Assembly: GCA_905221605.1 (NCBI GenBank)
Contig: CAJNDS010000402.1
Location: 391,818-455,817 of the forward strand
DNA length: 64,000 nt
Direction of reading: 5' to 3'
Source: Symbiodinium natans
Lineage: Eukaryota > Sar > Dinophyceae > Suessiales > Symbiodiniaceae
The notes below the pieces were generated by a model, which saw nothing but the letters and a program-made list of their open reading frames with translations, did not search any database and had not been told where the DNA came from. Positions 1 through 8,154 of this stretch are shown piece by piece (positions within the stretch are counted from its first letter, which is position 1; the number at the start of each line of letters is the position of its first letter). The translations under genes were made by a program, and so were the position numbers.

Positions 1-27
1 TCCTGTACAAGTTCAGAAAGCATAGCT

Positions 28-1302
28 ATGATCTATCAGTCTAGCGTGCAGGAACAACTTAAGAAGGACCCTGACCTTCTACTAAAAAAGAGACATGTCA
101 CTCAGCATCTATTAACGAACTGCAGTCTCTGTGGGCAATATATCGTTGGCCATAAAGGAGTGAAGCAGCACATTCAGAAAGCTCATCCCGCTTTCTGGGC
201 ACAGTCCTCGGAATCCATTCTTGCCAACATGCGAACACATAAGCGCCTACTGCACAAAAAAGAGGAATGTAGGTATTGTCGCATTTTGGTAGACGCTCCA
301 GTACGCCATGCAGAGCAATGTGTGGTTCTGCTTCAGACATATGCCATGAGTGCAGCTTGTGCCAAGTCTGTAGAACTGCCAGACCTCTTCCGCGCAGATC
401 CTCCATTTAGCCAGGTGAGAGGCAGGGAGGCTTCCTCCCGGGAGGCTTCCTCCAGCAGCCGAGCCTCTTTGCTGACACACACCGCAAGCGTCTCTGGTCG
501 TTCAGCCACTGCACCTCCCACAGCTTCCGCGCAAGACGCTGCCTGGCGTCTAGCTTATCATAATCCGCATCAACTTTGCTATGCACACACTGTCGTTCAT
601 ATCCTTCTCACTCTCTTGTCAGATGGACTGTTCCCTGATCCTTCCTTAAATTCCATCCTAACTGAAATAGGTTCCCTAAATGGCAGATCCTCTCATGCGG
701 ATGTTCGGAGGTTGAGACATCTTCGTCCGCTGCTAGCAGGGTGGCGACTACGACCCAGGCAGGAGGATGCATCACAGTTTTTGTTGCATATCTCTCAGCG
801 CATTCCAGATCTTTCATCAGATAAATGGGAGGCGCGAGTTCATATCTCAGAACCGGAGGAACGCATAAGTGTTGAGGAAAAAGGCGGCTTGATTCTGTAT
901 CTGCCCGAGCCGCCGGACGGACTCTCGACTCTTCAGCAATCAGTCACACAATGGACGAACAGGGGTAGTGTGTTTGCCTTGCTTCCGGGTACAAGAATCA
1001 TTTGCCTGCAAATTCAAAGATTTGATCAGCAAATCAAAACTTCTCGCCCACAAGCGTTGGACACAGTTCTTGAGATGCCAATGTTTCAAGATAACGGAAC
1101 CTCAACAGAAGCAGTGTCTTTTAGCCTCTATGCTTTTATCATTCATATCGGAGAAGACTGGAACTCTGGACATTACAGAGCGGGATTCTGGAGAGAGAGC
1201 GTAGCGTACCTTGCTGATGATAGTGAATCGCCAAGACGCACCACGCTCCTCTCGGATCAAATATGTCGAGGTTCCTACTTGGCCTTCTATGTAAGAGTAT
1301 AG
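28..1302 (+). CDS. Zinc-finger ubiquitin-specific-protease-like protein
   Basis: The 424-residue ORF has a C2H2 finger (Cys32, Cys35, His48, His53) and a second Cys/His cluster (Cys81, Cys84, His94, Cys98). A C19 (USP) peptidase-like domain follows: Cys box NPHQLCYAHTV with Cys184, QEDASQFL near 245-252, the RF strand IICLQIQRFD near 324-333, and GHYRAGFW with His382. USPs remove ubiquitin from proteins, so the element may act on host ubiquitin signalling; that role is inference. Residues 133-142 are encoded by two tandem hairpin repeats read in frame. The frame stays open to the left edge, so the true start may lie outside the window; ATG at 28 is the first inside it. The next ORF starts 16 bases after the stop. 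Confidence 0.6.
   Translation: MIYQSSVQEQLKKDPDLLLKKRHVTQHLLTNCSLCGQYIVGHKGVKQHIQKAHPAFWAQSSESILANMRTHKRLLHKKEECRYCRILVDAPVRHAEQCVVLLQTYAMSAACAKSVELPDLFRADPPFSQVRGREASSREASSSSRASLLTHTASVSGRSATAPPTASAQDAAWRLAYHNPHQLCYAHTVVHILLTLLSDGLFPDPSLNSILTEIGSLNGRSSHADVRRLRHLRPLLAGWRLRPRQEDASQFLLHISQRIPDLSSDKWEARVHISEPEERISVEEKGGLILYLPEPPDGLSTLQQSVTQWTNRGSVFALLPGTRIICLQIQRFDQQIKTSRPQALDTVLEMPMFQDNGTSTEAVSFSLYAFIIHIGEDWNSGHYRAGFWRESVAYLADDSESPRRTTLLSDQICRGSYLAFYVRV
426..453. repeat. Double GGAGG-CTT-CCTCC hairpin, inside USP-like ORF
   Basis: Two copies of GGAGGCTTCCTCC (426-438 and 441-453) are separated by two bases. Each can fold as a 5-bp stem with a 3-base loop. The pair is translated in frame as EASSREASS, so it adds residues without breaking the reading frame. 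Confidence 0.8.
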
Positions 1303-1318
1303 ACTCAGCTAGGTAGCC

Positions 1319-2155
1319 ATGAGGCAGGCCTTTGCACTATCGTCAGCGCCCTCCAAGTCCAAGCGTGCGGATGAGCCAGATGAAGATGATTCTCCAACCA
1401 AGAAGATCAGACAGTCTGAACCGAAGAACATGCCAAAGCAGAAAGCTAAAGGAAGGGGTCGGGGCACTGGCCGAGGCGTTTCAAATGAGAAAGTTCTCCA
1501 GTCCCTAACAAGGTTGTCCATCAACCATGAGGACTCGCTGAATACGCTTCAGCAGGAACTGAGCTGGGTCATGTACCTGACCACCGGTGAGCTGTCCATC
1601 CTACCGAGCATCTATGCGGAGAAGTCCAAAGACGCTTCGAAGTTGTCTACTCCGTTCAGAACTCGAGCCATGAGAGTGGTCTTGGAGCAGACCTTAGAAA
1701 GAGTAGAGCAGATCCAGACTAAAGAAGAAGTGCTAGTGGATGCGGAGAAAGAGGGCTGGGTGGTGCGTGTGAAGGACACCGAAGCTCCAGCCTTTGTCTA
1801 CCAGCAGTGGAGCAGTGAGCAAGACAAGACGGTGCATGACACTGCACGAAGGGCAGTCCTCGCAGATGACGTCGTTCAATTGCTCAAAACGTGCTTGGAG
1901 GAGCTTGCGCAGCACCCACAGTTGATCTCTAGGCTCATGCCCTCACGTCCGATCGCTGAGAAGATGACAGGTGGCCCAGTTCGAGTTCACATCCAGGTCC
2001 AACTCCAACATCTCAAGGGTAAGTTCCATCAAGCCCTGGCCGGACTCACGGACAATGCAGTCTGGGCAGCCATTGAAGGCTCACTAAGGCCAGGGAGCGT
2101 TCAGCGTAGTCCAGCAGCTAAGTTGCTTGCAAAGCAGGCATCCGGCAGCAGCTAG
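1319..2155 (+). CDS. Gag-like HEDS-family retroelement protein
   Basis: The 278-residue ORF begins with ATG and a basic, low-complexity N-terminus containing KKIRQ and a GRGRGTGRG run, typical of nucleic-acid binding. The middle has LSINHEDSLNTLQQEL. From memory of dinoflagellate predicted proteins, a recurring retroelement ORF carries HEDS followed by a helical region and a C-terminal RSPLAKQL-like end. Here the end is QRSPAAKLLAKQ, which fits. I infer a structural or RNA-binding role, like ORF1 proteins of non-LTR elements. No enzymatic motif is visible. It lies between the USP-like ORF and the DRVALWE ORF. Confidence 0.5.
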   Translation: MRQAFALSSAPSKSKRADEPDEDDSPTKKIRQSEPKNMPKQKAKGRGRGTGRGVSNEKVLQSLTRLSINHEDSLNTLQQELSWVMYLTTGELSILPSIYAEKSKDASKLSTPFRTRAMRVVLEQTLERVEQIQTKEEVLVDAEKEGWVVRVKDTEAPAFVYQQWSSEQDKTVHDTARRAVLADDVVQLLKTCLEELAQHPQLISRLMPSRPIAEKMTGGPVRVHIQVQLQHLKGKFHQALAGLTDNAVWAAIEGSLRPGSVQRSPAAKLLAKQASGSS

Positions 2156-2339
2156 CTCATAGAGCACCTTCAGCTAGGGACGATCCCTCCACATAGAGGC
2201 AAAAAATTCTGCACTGCCTTCAATTAGCGCAGGATTGTCCCTCAGTTTGCCTTCCTCTCTCAGCTGCACATGTTCTTCTTCTTTCACAGCAGCTTTTCTT
2301 GCTCGCGTTATCATTCCTTAGCTGGCTAATAGAGAGTCA

Positions 2340-2741
2340 ATGTCATACCGAGCTGAACGCATGTATGCCAGAGAGGGCTGGATCTTCACTGAGGCTGATC
2401 GAGTGGCACTTTGGGAGCTGGATACTGCGCTAAGTAAAGCCCAGAAGCTTATAGATGCTCAAGCTCGCCTCATCGAGGAAATGCAACGGGATCAGGTCAG
2501 ACTACATGGGCAAGTCCGGCAGCTGAATGCAGAGGTGACTCAGCTCGCTCAGAGTGCCCAGATCTATGGTGCTCACATCGAGCGTCTCTATCGTCTTTCC
2601 GACACCCAAGCTCTCTCTGAACGGATGGACTACTTGACCTGGACTCTTCATTACCAAGGCATCAGAGTCTTGCTACCAGGACCATCGTCGAGCAGTGTGA
2701 GGCCAAGAGCACAGCGGCGGCCTGCTCAGAATCCGTACTAG
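2340..2741 (+). CDS. Small coiled-coil DRVALWE-family protein
   Basis: The 133-residue protein has DRVALWELDT at residues 20-29, then heptad-like helix (LIDAQARLIEEMQRDQ and on), then LTWTLHYQGIRVLLP and a Pro/Arg-rich tail ending RRPAQNPY. The ORF at 42434-41967 on the other strand has DRVALWEIDT at exactly the same residue positions, a helical middle, VWSLTIAGIR at the matching place, and a tail with RRPGPYSP. They are clearly the same family although they sit in different elements. Both are directly upstream of an HGT-motif (ART-like) ORF. Function is unknown; a coiled-coil assembly or partner protein is plausible. Confidence 0.65.
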   Translation: MSYRAERMYAREGWIFTEADRVALWELDTALSKAQKLIDAQARLIEEMQRDQVRLHGQVRQLNAEVTQLAQSAQIYGAHIERLYRLSDTQALSERMDYLTWTLHYQGIRVLLPGPSSSSVRPRAQRRPAQNPY

Positions 2742-2874
2742 TACATAGCTTCTCAGATGGTCTGTATTAGAATCAGTCCTCGTGTGAGATGTCTTCAGCA
2801 CAGGGAGCCAAAAGTCTCTGCCATCACTGCATCATAGCCCAGCCTGTATGCGCGCACTCGCATTGCATAGCTCG

Positions 2875-2900
2875 GGAGGCTTCCTCCGGAGGCTTCCTCC
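2875..2900. repeat. Double GGAGG-CTT-CCTCC hairpin, intergenic
   Basis: Two directly abutting copies of the 13-base hairpin (2875-2887, 2888-2900) lie between the DRVALWE and Tpt1-like ORFs. The 400-base spacer around them shows no convincing gene. Confidence 0.8.
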
Positions 2901-3144
2901 ATGCTACGGTCGGCGGCCTACGCGTGTCCGAATTACAGCAAGTGCAATCACTCACCCTCTGGGAAGCAACCACTCCTTCCTTCTTAGGTTCTCTCTCTCC
3001 TGTCCGGGTTCTCTTGCAGGATGGAGGTTTTGACAATAGCTTTCTCCTCTGTAGGGGCACCCACCAGCTGCTTGTTTGAAGTTCGCTCATTGACCTAATG
3101 CAATGCCGCAGCTTCTCTCAAACCAATAGGATCAGGCCCTCAAC

Positions 3145-5097
3145 ATGGAACGTGATTTGACGAATGATGAGTTTGAGGCTTTAAATAGAAGGCGAGCGCA
3201 ACAAGGCAAGGATCCACTGAGCTGGCGGGACGCACAGCGCCAGGCCCGGCGTAAGCCGAACCACAACAGAGGAGGTAAGAAGGCCAAGGCAGCGCCGTCC
3301 TCACAGCCTGTCACTTTCCTGCCGAGAGCGGAGGCTTCCTCCGTGGAGGTTTCCTCCGAAAGAGCTCCTGAACAAGCTGAATCCATTTCCTTTCTGGTTC
3401 CTGATTTTGATCAGAGGGCCAGCGGGCAGGCATCCGACTGGAACACCAGCACTCATGTTCAGAGTCGCTATGCATGGAACAAGCGTCACAAGGAGCGTGA
3501 ACAGCTGGATCCGACTAAGGATGTCATGGAGGAGGCTAAAATTTTTATCCGCACATTTCTGAGAACGCGTAAAGGTCCGAGCAACTCCGATTTGACTGCA
3601 AAGTTGGGAGACCCTGTCATGCAGGAAGGCTGGGTGCGCTTCCCCCTAAGAGATGTTGTTCAGAGATGCACTGGCACGGATGACAGAGTGGGCTATCATG
3701 GGACAAAATTGGAATCGCTCTACTCGATCCTGTATCTGGGAAAGCTGCAACCGTCCCAGGATGCCTCTCAAGGTGAACAATACTTTGAGGGCTACCCGGG
3801 AGTCTACATCCATTCCGGCAAGCATGAGTGCAAGGCAGAGTCATATGTGACGCATGTATGGTTTCCCATCTTGAAAGAAGGCAACAAGTCTCTCCGAGCA
3901 GTTGCGGCCAAATTCGCAGTGTCGTTCGACCAGGCTGCAGGATCTCTCCGTGGCTCCAAAGCAACGGATCAGTATATTCTCAGGGAAGACTATGTCCAGC
4001 TAGAGGCGCTGCTGCTTCACATCACAGACTCACTGCCTTTGGGGACCTATGTGCAGACTGGCTGGAACCCCCTTGCGGAAGCTGCCCCAGTTCAACGCAT
4101 AGCGAGGGAAAGACCGGAGGAGCCGAGTTCATACAGAAATCCACCAAGATCCTCCTCTCAGCCTGCCAAGGAGTCAGCCTCTCACGATGATGATAACTCC
4201 ACCCGGCAGCTCGCAGTTCCTCCTTGGAGAGTAAACAAGGCAATGGACTCTGATCACAGTGCTCTGCCGACCTCCTTGCATCAGCCCGAAGATGATAGTG
4301 ATGAATCATGGGGGGTATGGTCACCAGCCGCTGCTGCCGCAGCCACAGATCCACAGGTTCCATCTCATCAGGAAGTCCCACAGCAGCCAGAGGGAAGTAG
4401 AAGAGAGCATGCCTGGCAGCCAACAACTCAGCACACACCAAGTTTAGCAGATCTGGATGGTACTCTTGATCGGCTTTCTGGACGGGGCGCTCACGAAACC
4501 AGACGAGTGATGATAAGCAAGCTCCTCACACAGGCTCTCAGACATGACCCAGCGAAGTATGGCATTTCGCTAGACGCTGCTGGCTATGCCAACTTGAAAA
4601 GCCTTCTTAATTCCAGGCAATTTTGGCGGGCTGAAGTGACGGTTCATGAAGTACAGCGAGTACTGGAAACCTCACAGAAGATCCGCATGGAGCAGATGAC
4701 CTCAGAGGAAGACGGCGAAATCTACATCAGAGCCTTACAGGGTCATGGCCATGACATTCCGCTGGACGACGATCAACTGCATGAGGTTCTGACCTCATCC
4801 ACAACACCGGAGTGGGGTGTCCACGGGACGAGCTGGCGGGCCTGGCAGCAGATTCGCTCCTCTCAGCTGCGCAGAATGCAAAGACGTGACATACATACGT
4901 CTTTGTCACCAACCAAAACTGCAGGATTCAGGGAGGACTCTTCCGTGGAGATCTGGATTCACCTGCCGTCTTTGATCGACAGTGGACACAGAGTGCGTCG
5001 GGCGAAGAATGGAGTACTGCTGACGCGTGGACCCATTGACCTGTCCCACATCAGCACTGTCATTGATCGGCACACAGGCAAGTCTCTGCCCTTCTAA
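3145..5097 (+). CDS. Tandem ADP-ribosyltransferase-fold protein with Tpt1/KptA domain
   Basis: The 650-residue ORF starts at ATG. Residues 1-60 are basic. Residues 61-71 are encoded by two hairpin repeats. Residues about 160-300 hold an ART-like block with YHGTKLESLYSIL (HGT at 185-187) and GVYIHS. After a Pro/Ser/Ala linker, residues about 453-650 match tRNA 2'-phosphotransferase (Tpt1/KptA): LRHD (465-468), IRALQGHGHDI (528-538), HGTSW (560-564), RRDIHTSLS (580-588), NGVLLTRG (622-629). Tpt1 enzymes transfer the 2'-phosphate left by tRNA splicing onto NAD, and relatives ADP-ribosylate 5'-phosphorylated nucleic-acid ends. The core motifs look intact, so activity is plausible. The upstream HGT block could be a degenerate duplicate. 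Presence in a mobile element is unusual. Confidence 0.75.
   Translation: MERDLTNDEFEALNRRRAQQGKDPLSWRDAQRQARRKPNHNRGGKKAKAAPSSQPVTFLPRAEASSVEVSSERAPEQAESISFLVPDFDQRASGQASDWNTSTHVQSRYAWNKRHKEREQLDPTKDVMEEAKIFIRTFLRTRKGPSNSDLTAKLGDPVMQEGWVRFPLRDVVQRCTGTDDRVGYHGTKLESLYSILYLGKLQPSQDASQGEQYFEGYPGVYIHSGKHECKAESYVTHVWFPILKEGNKSLRAVAAKFAVSFDQAAGSLRGSKATDQYILREDYVQLEALLLHITDSLPLGTYVQTGWNPLAEAAPVQRIARERPEEPSSYRNPPRSSSQPAKESASHDDDNSTRQLAVPPWRVNKAMDSDHSALPTSLHQPEDDSDESWGVWSPAAAAAATDPQVPSHQEVPQQPEGSRREHAWQPTTQHTPSLADLDGTLDRLSGRGAHETRRVMISKLLTQALRHDPAKYGISLDAAGYANLKSLLNSRQFWRAEVTVHEVQRVLETSQKIRMEQMTSEEDGEIYIRALQGHGHDIPLDDDQLHEVLTSSTTPEWGVHGTSWRAWQQIRSSQLRRMQRRDIHTSLSPTKTAGFREDSSVEIWIHLPSLIDSGHRVRRAKNGVLLTRGPIDLSHISTVIDRHTGKSLPF
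3330..3357. repeat. Double hairpin inside the Tpt1-like ORF
   Basis: GGAGGCTTCCTCC (3330-3342) and GGAGGTTTCCTCC (3345-3357) are read in frame as EASSVEVSS at the disordered N-terminus. The second copy has a C-to-T change in the loop, which leaves the stem intact. Confidence 0.8.
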
Positions 5098-5157
5098 AGC
5101 GTTCTCAGCAGTTTCACCTGAACCGAATTCGTTCTGCCGTGGTCTACTTTCGCAGCG

Positions 5158-5183
5158 GGAGGCTTCCTCCGGAGGCTTCCTCC
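5158..5183. repeat. Double GGAGG-CTT-CCTCC hairpin, intergenic
   Basis: Two abutting perfect copies lie 60 bases after the Tpt1-like stop codon, in the spacer before the 5521-6075 ORF. Confidence 0.8.
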
Positions 5184-5520
5184 ACTTCATTTTAAAGTGG
5201 ACAGCAAGTACGCCCTCTGCTTAAGGCAACAAAGACTTTGTCACAGCCTGCATGAGTTGTCTCTATTTACATGCTCTAAGAGGAGTTTCCCCATCCTCCA
5301 CCTGCTCATTGCCCAGGTGAGCCTAGCGTCGCGCAGCCCACAAGCAGTGGCAGGCGCTTCCTTCTGTAGTCCTTGTTCTTGAGCCGTGCAGCTTTCAGCT
5401 ATAGCTCTTGCATGCCTGTTAGCAATGGTCAATGCCTGCCTGCCACAAGAAACCGCCTCACTCTTCCGATCGCAGTAGCCATTCTAATCTCGAATCCAGC
5501 CATCAACACTCGAGTTTCCA

Positions 5521-6075
5521 ATGGAGAGCACTAGCTTGGTGCAAGCGCTCACTCCGCTTCTGGTTGCTCGCGTGCACCAGCAGGTAGTTGCGGAGGACCC
5601 GAGTATTTCCTCGGAGACTACCAGCGCAAGGGTTGCGGAGTACCTCCACACTCACAAGGTGAAAATCCTTGCCCAGTTCATGAACTACGCACATGAGGTG
5701 CTCCAAGGAGAGAGGTTGAGGACACTGCATTGGGCAGCACAGTCACTGACCGGATATGATGAATGGCGTGAAGTTAAGGCGGCCCGACGCCAAAAGTTGC
5801 GGAGCATCAGCCTCCGTTACTTAAGCCAGATGAGGTTCACCGGGCTTCCCACCACTCAAGGAACGTGGTTCTACATCGTGATCCTCACCGAACTTGAGAG
5901 CTTCTATCGGGAGACGCAAATTCTCCGGTATACGTCAGGTATGTTGCCCCCGAATCTTGACGCTCAGTACCAACAAGAGGTTGGGCAGGTCCGTGACGAG
6001 TTCTTTGCCGAGGATGCGGAGATGAACATAGCGATCGCACAGTGGACCACCATTTCGGCAGGTCTCACAGCATGA
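5521..6075 (+). CDS. Hypothetical helical protein, element I
   Basis: The 184-residue ORF begins at ATG and looks coding in amino-acid balance: largely helical, with many Glu, Gln and Arg, and with ARRQKLRSISLRYLSQMRF in the middle. No signal peptide, membrane segment or family motif is recognised. It is the last ORF of element I and is followed by hairpin-bearing non-coding DNA. The 420-base spacer before it contains a double hairpin (5158-5183) and no other convincing ORF. Confidence 0.45.
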   Translation: MESTSLVQALTPLLVARVHQQVVAEDPSISSETTSARVAEYLHTHKVKILAQFMNYAHEVLQGERLRTLHWAAQSLTGYDEWREVKAARRQKLRSISLRYLSQMRFTGLPTTQGTWFYIVILTELESFYRETQILRYTSGMLPPNLDAQYQQEVGQVRDEFFAEDAEMNIAIAQWTTISAGLTA

Positions 6076-6090
6076 GTGGGGGCTACCTTC

Positions 6091-7231
6091 GGAGGCTTCC
6101 TCCCCTTCCTGCACCTCGCCGATTCCCTGTACACTTTTCAACACATAAATCGGCCCTTTTGTAGGTGCGGCTCTCAGCCTGACTAGCCATGCATCAGTAT
6201 GGCAGAACTCCATTAGCACATAGGTTGATAATAGTGTCTCTTTCCTTCTTTCACTCGGAGGTTTCCTCCCATTTTGCTTGCATCTTTCATCTTCTTAAGA
6301 CCTTCTTTATACATTTAAGTGCAATGGAGCTTCTCCAGCAAGGGATTGCAATATCACTTGTCTAGCCTTGCAACAAAAGCAGATGGCTTTTTGAGACCAT
6401 CAGCGGCTAAGAGGAAGAAATCATGCCTGAGTCTGTGTTGCACAATGGGGTTCCCACTCTCCTACCCCATGCGGAGCACACCGCTCGTGACGCAGGCTGC
6501 ATTTGGCTGACGTCATCCGATGCTCTGTACAATCAGGCAGGGAGTGATCTCCAGATAGCATTGTTTGCAGCTAATCATCTCGTTGGCACCAGCATGCATG
6601 CTCACACTTGATGGAACTCTCAGTTGTGGGCAGCTTGCGCTTCAGGCAAGCTACATTTATAAATTCTTTATTTCAGTCAGCAAGCTGGCAATCTTGATCT
6701 ACTTTAGTTTGCATGCACTTTTGTTTCTATCTCCCTTTAATCTTTCCGTTTTCTTGAACCTTTTTGATTCTTTGTATCAGCTTAGGAGGTTTCCTCCTGC
6801 ATATCCCTAACCCCATTTCTTCTCGCCCAGGTGTGAATTTGCCTTGTCGCAGCGCTGGCCCCAGCAGCCGCGCAAGGCGTCCCAGGTAAGGCTTCGCAAA
6901 CCCAGTTTCCCTGCATCCAATTTGGGCAACCTACTTGGAACGTGCAAGGCCGCCTTGGTGCGCTCTGCCTACGGCCCTCTGCCAGTTGTTTAGCGTTACC
7001 TGTGTGAGACGTCACTAGACGGGAACGCTGAGTGTCGGCCTCACAAGAGGTACGGCTCGCTAAACAGCTGGTGCGTGGGTGCTGGACGCAGTGACTCACA
7101 GTAGGGTGTCGGGGTGGCCGTGCTTACTTTTCACACCTTTGCAGTGCTGAGTACTTGATATCGGAGGTTGCCTCCGTGCGAATTTCAATTTCTTCATTGA
7201 TTCGCTGCGTCAGATCAGGAGATTTCCTCTT
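6091..7231. repeat. Single hairpins in the tail of element I
   Basis: Single copies lie at 6091-6103 (CTT loop), 6257-6269 and 6785-6797 (TTT loop) and 7163-7175 (TTG loop), with a degenerate form near 7218-7231. Loop bases vary while the GGAGG/CCTCC arms are conserved, so the structure rather than the sequence seems maintained. No ORF in this 1.1 kb looks coding. I saw no copy elsewhere in the window. Confidence 0.7.
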
Positions 7232-7719
7232 GAATATCCTTAAGTACTCTGCCAAAGCAGATTCAGTATAGCAGGTAGTGAGACCTGGCAATCTGGAGGA
7301 AGCGATCCTCTCGAGGTCCAAAAGGCCGGACTGTGAAATAACAAAGGCGGGTGAGACCTTCTATATCACACTTGCCCGCCTTAATCACACCAAACTCAGC
7401 TAGCGCACAGCTATAGCCTGCAACACAACATCGGGGCCAGCCGGCACTGCAGCAGTCGCGGGTGCAGGTGAGCCAGTAGGAAGCGGTCGTAGGGTGCCCA
7501 GCCAGCACAGCGCTATCGCAGCCCCGAGGGGCGGATGCATTCCACATACTCGAACATAGCTGTGCACAACAATCCTTTCAGCAGCCCTGAGGGGCGTGAA
7601 GTACGAACTAGCAAAGACTGCTGGAGCTCCCAAGGCGGATACAGAGTAGCCGACGTGCCGAGGATCCAAAGTGATCAGAGGTCCACATGCTGATTCTGGC
7701 AGTGAGTGCAATGCAAAAA

Positions 7720-7786
<67 letters not shown>

Positions 7787-8154
7787 GGGTTGCTGTTGTT
7801 GTTTTGTTTGCTCTTGTACGTAACGTCGTCGCCTTAGTCGTGTGACTGTTGTTGTTGACCTCAGGGCCCCAAACCTCCCGCCAGCTCGACAATAAACAAA
7901 CGGAACCCGAACCCTCCCTGCGGATGTAGGCGCCCCGGTAGATAAACTGCAGGTCCAAGTAGCACCTCCTGCAAGAGGTAGTAACTGAACACAACCGCGT
8001 GCCAGAATGCTGAGAACAGGAAGAGAAGGTAACCTTAGGTACGTGTGAACCAATCAACTGGCATGCTGTGCAGAAAGTATTGGCTGATTGTTGGCACAAG
8101 CCATGACCTTCTTACACAGCGATAGCTCTGTCAACCTCTGCAATGCACAACTCG
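7176..8154. other. Non-coding stretch with (GTT)n microsatellite
   Basis: No gene is recognised. A pure GTT tract runs from about 7721 to 7787. An 8-bp perfect inverted repeat (AAGGCGGG at 7344-7351, CCCGCCTT at 7375-7382) could form a hairpin. The long minus-strand open frames here are created by the microsatellite (poly-Gln/poly-Asn) and are not supported as genes. Downstream exons of the TIR-like host gene could extend into the right end, but none is clear. Confidence 0.5.

Larger units (their letters stand above)
1..7231 (+). mobile_element. Cargo end of a dinoflagellate mobile element (element I)
   Basis: Five plus-strand ORFs lie head to tail (28-1302, 1319-2155, 2340-2741, 3145-5097, 5521-6075) with short spacers, followed by hairpin-bearing non-coding DNA to about 7.2 kb. 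The proteins (zinc-finger/USP, a gag-like HEDS protein, a DRVALWE coiled coil, tandem ART/Tpt1) are of kinds I associate with the 5' part of long dinoflagellate retroelements. No reverse transcriptase, endonuclease or recombinase is present. This is therefore either a fragment running off the left edge or a non-autonomous derivative. The mobile assignment is an inference from gene content and from the second copy of two of its genes in the nested element at 32-43 kb. Confidence 0.55.

Noticed and set aside
5472-5500. Resemblance to the dinoflagellate spliced leader (GTAGCCATT)
   Set aside because: Only about 11 of 14 leading bases match and the rest diverges; too little for a relic leader.
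7400-8099. Two minus-strand frames with poly-Gln and poly-Asn
   Set aside because: The homopolymers are the (GTT)n microsatellite; flanking residues have no protein-like bias, and both frames cannot be real.
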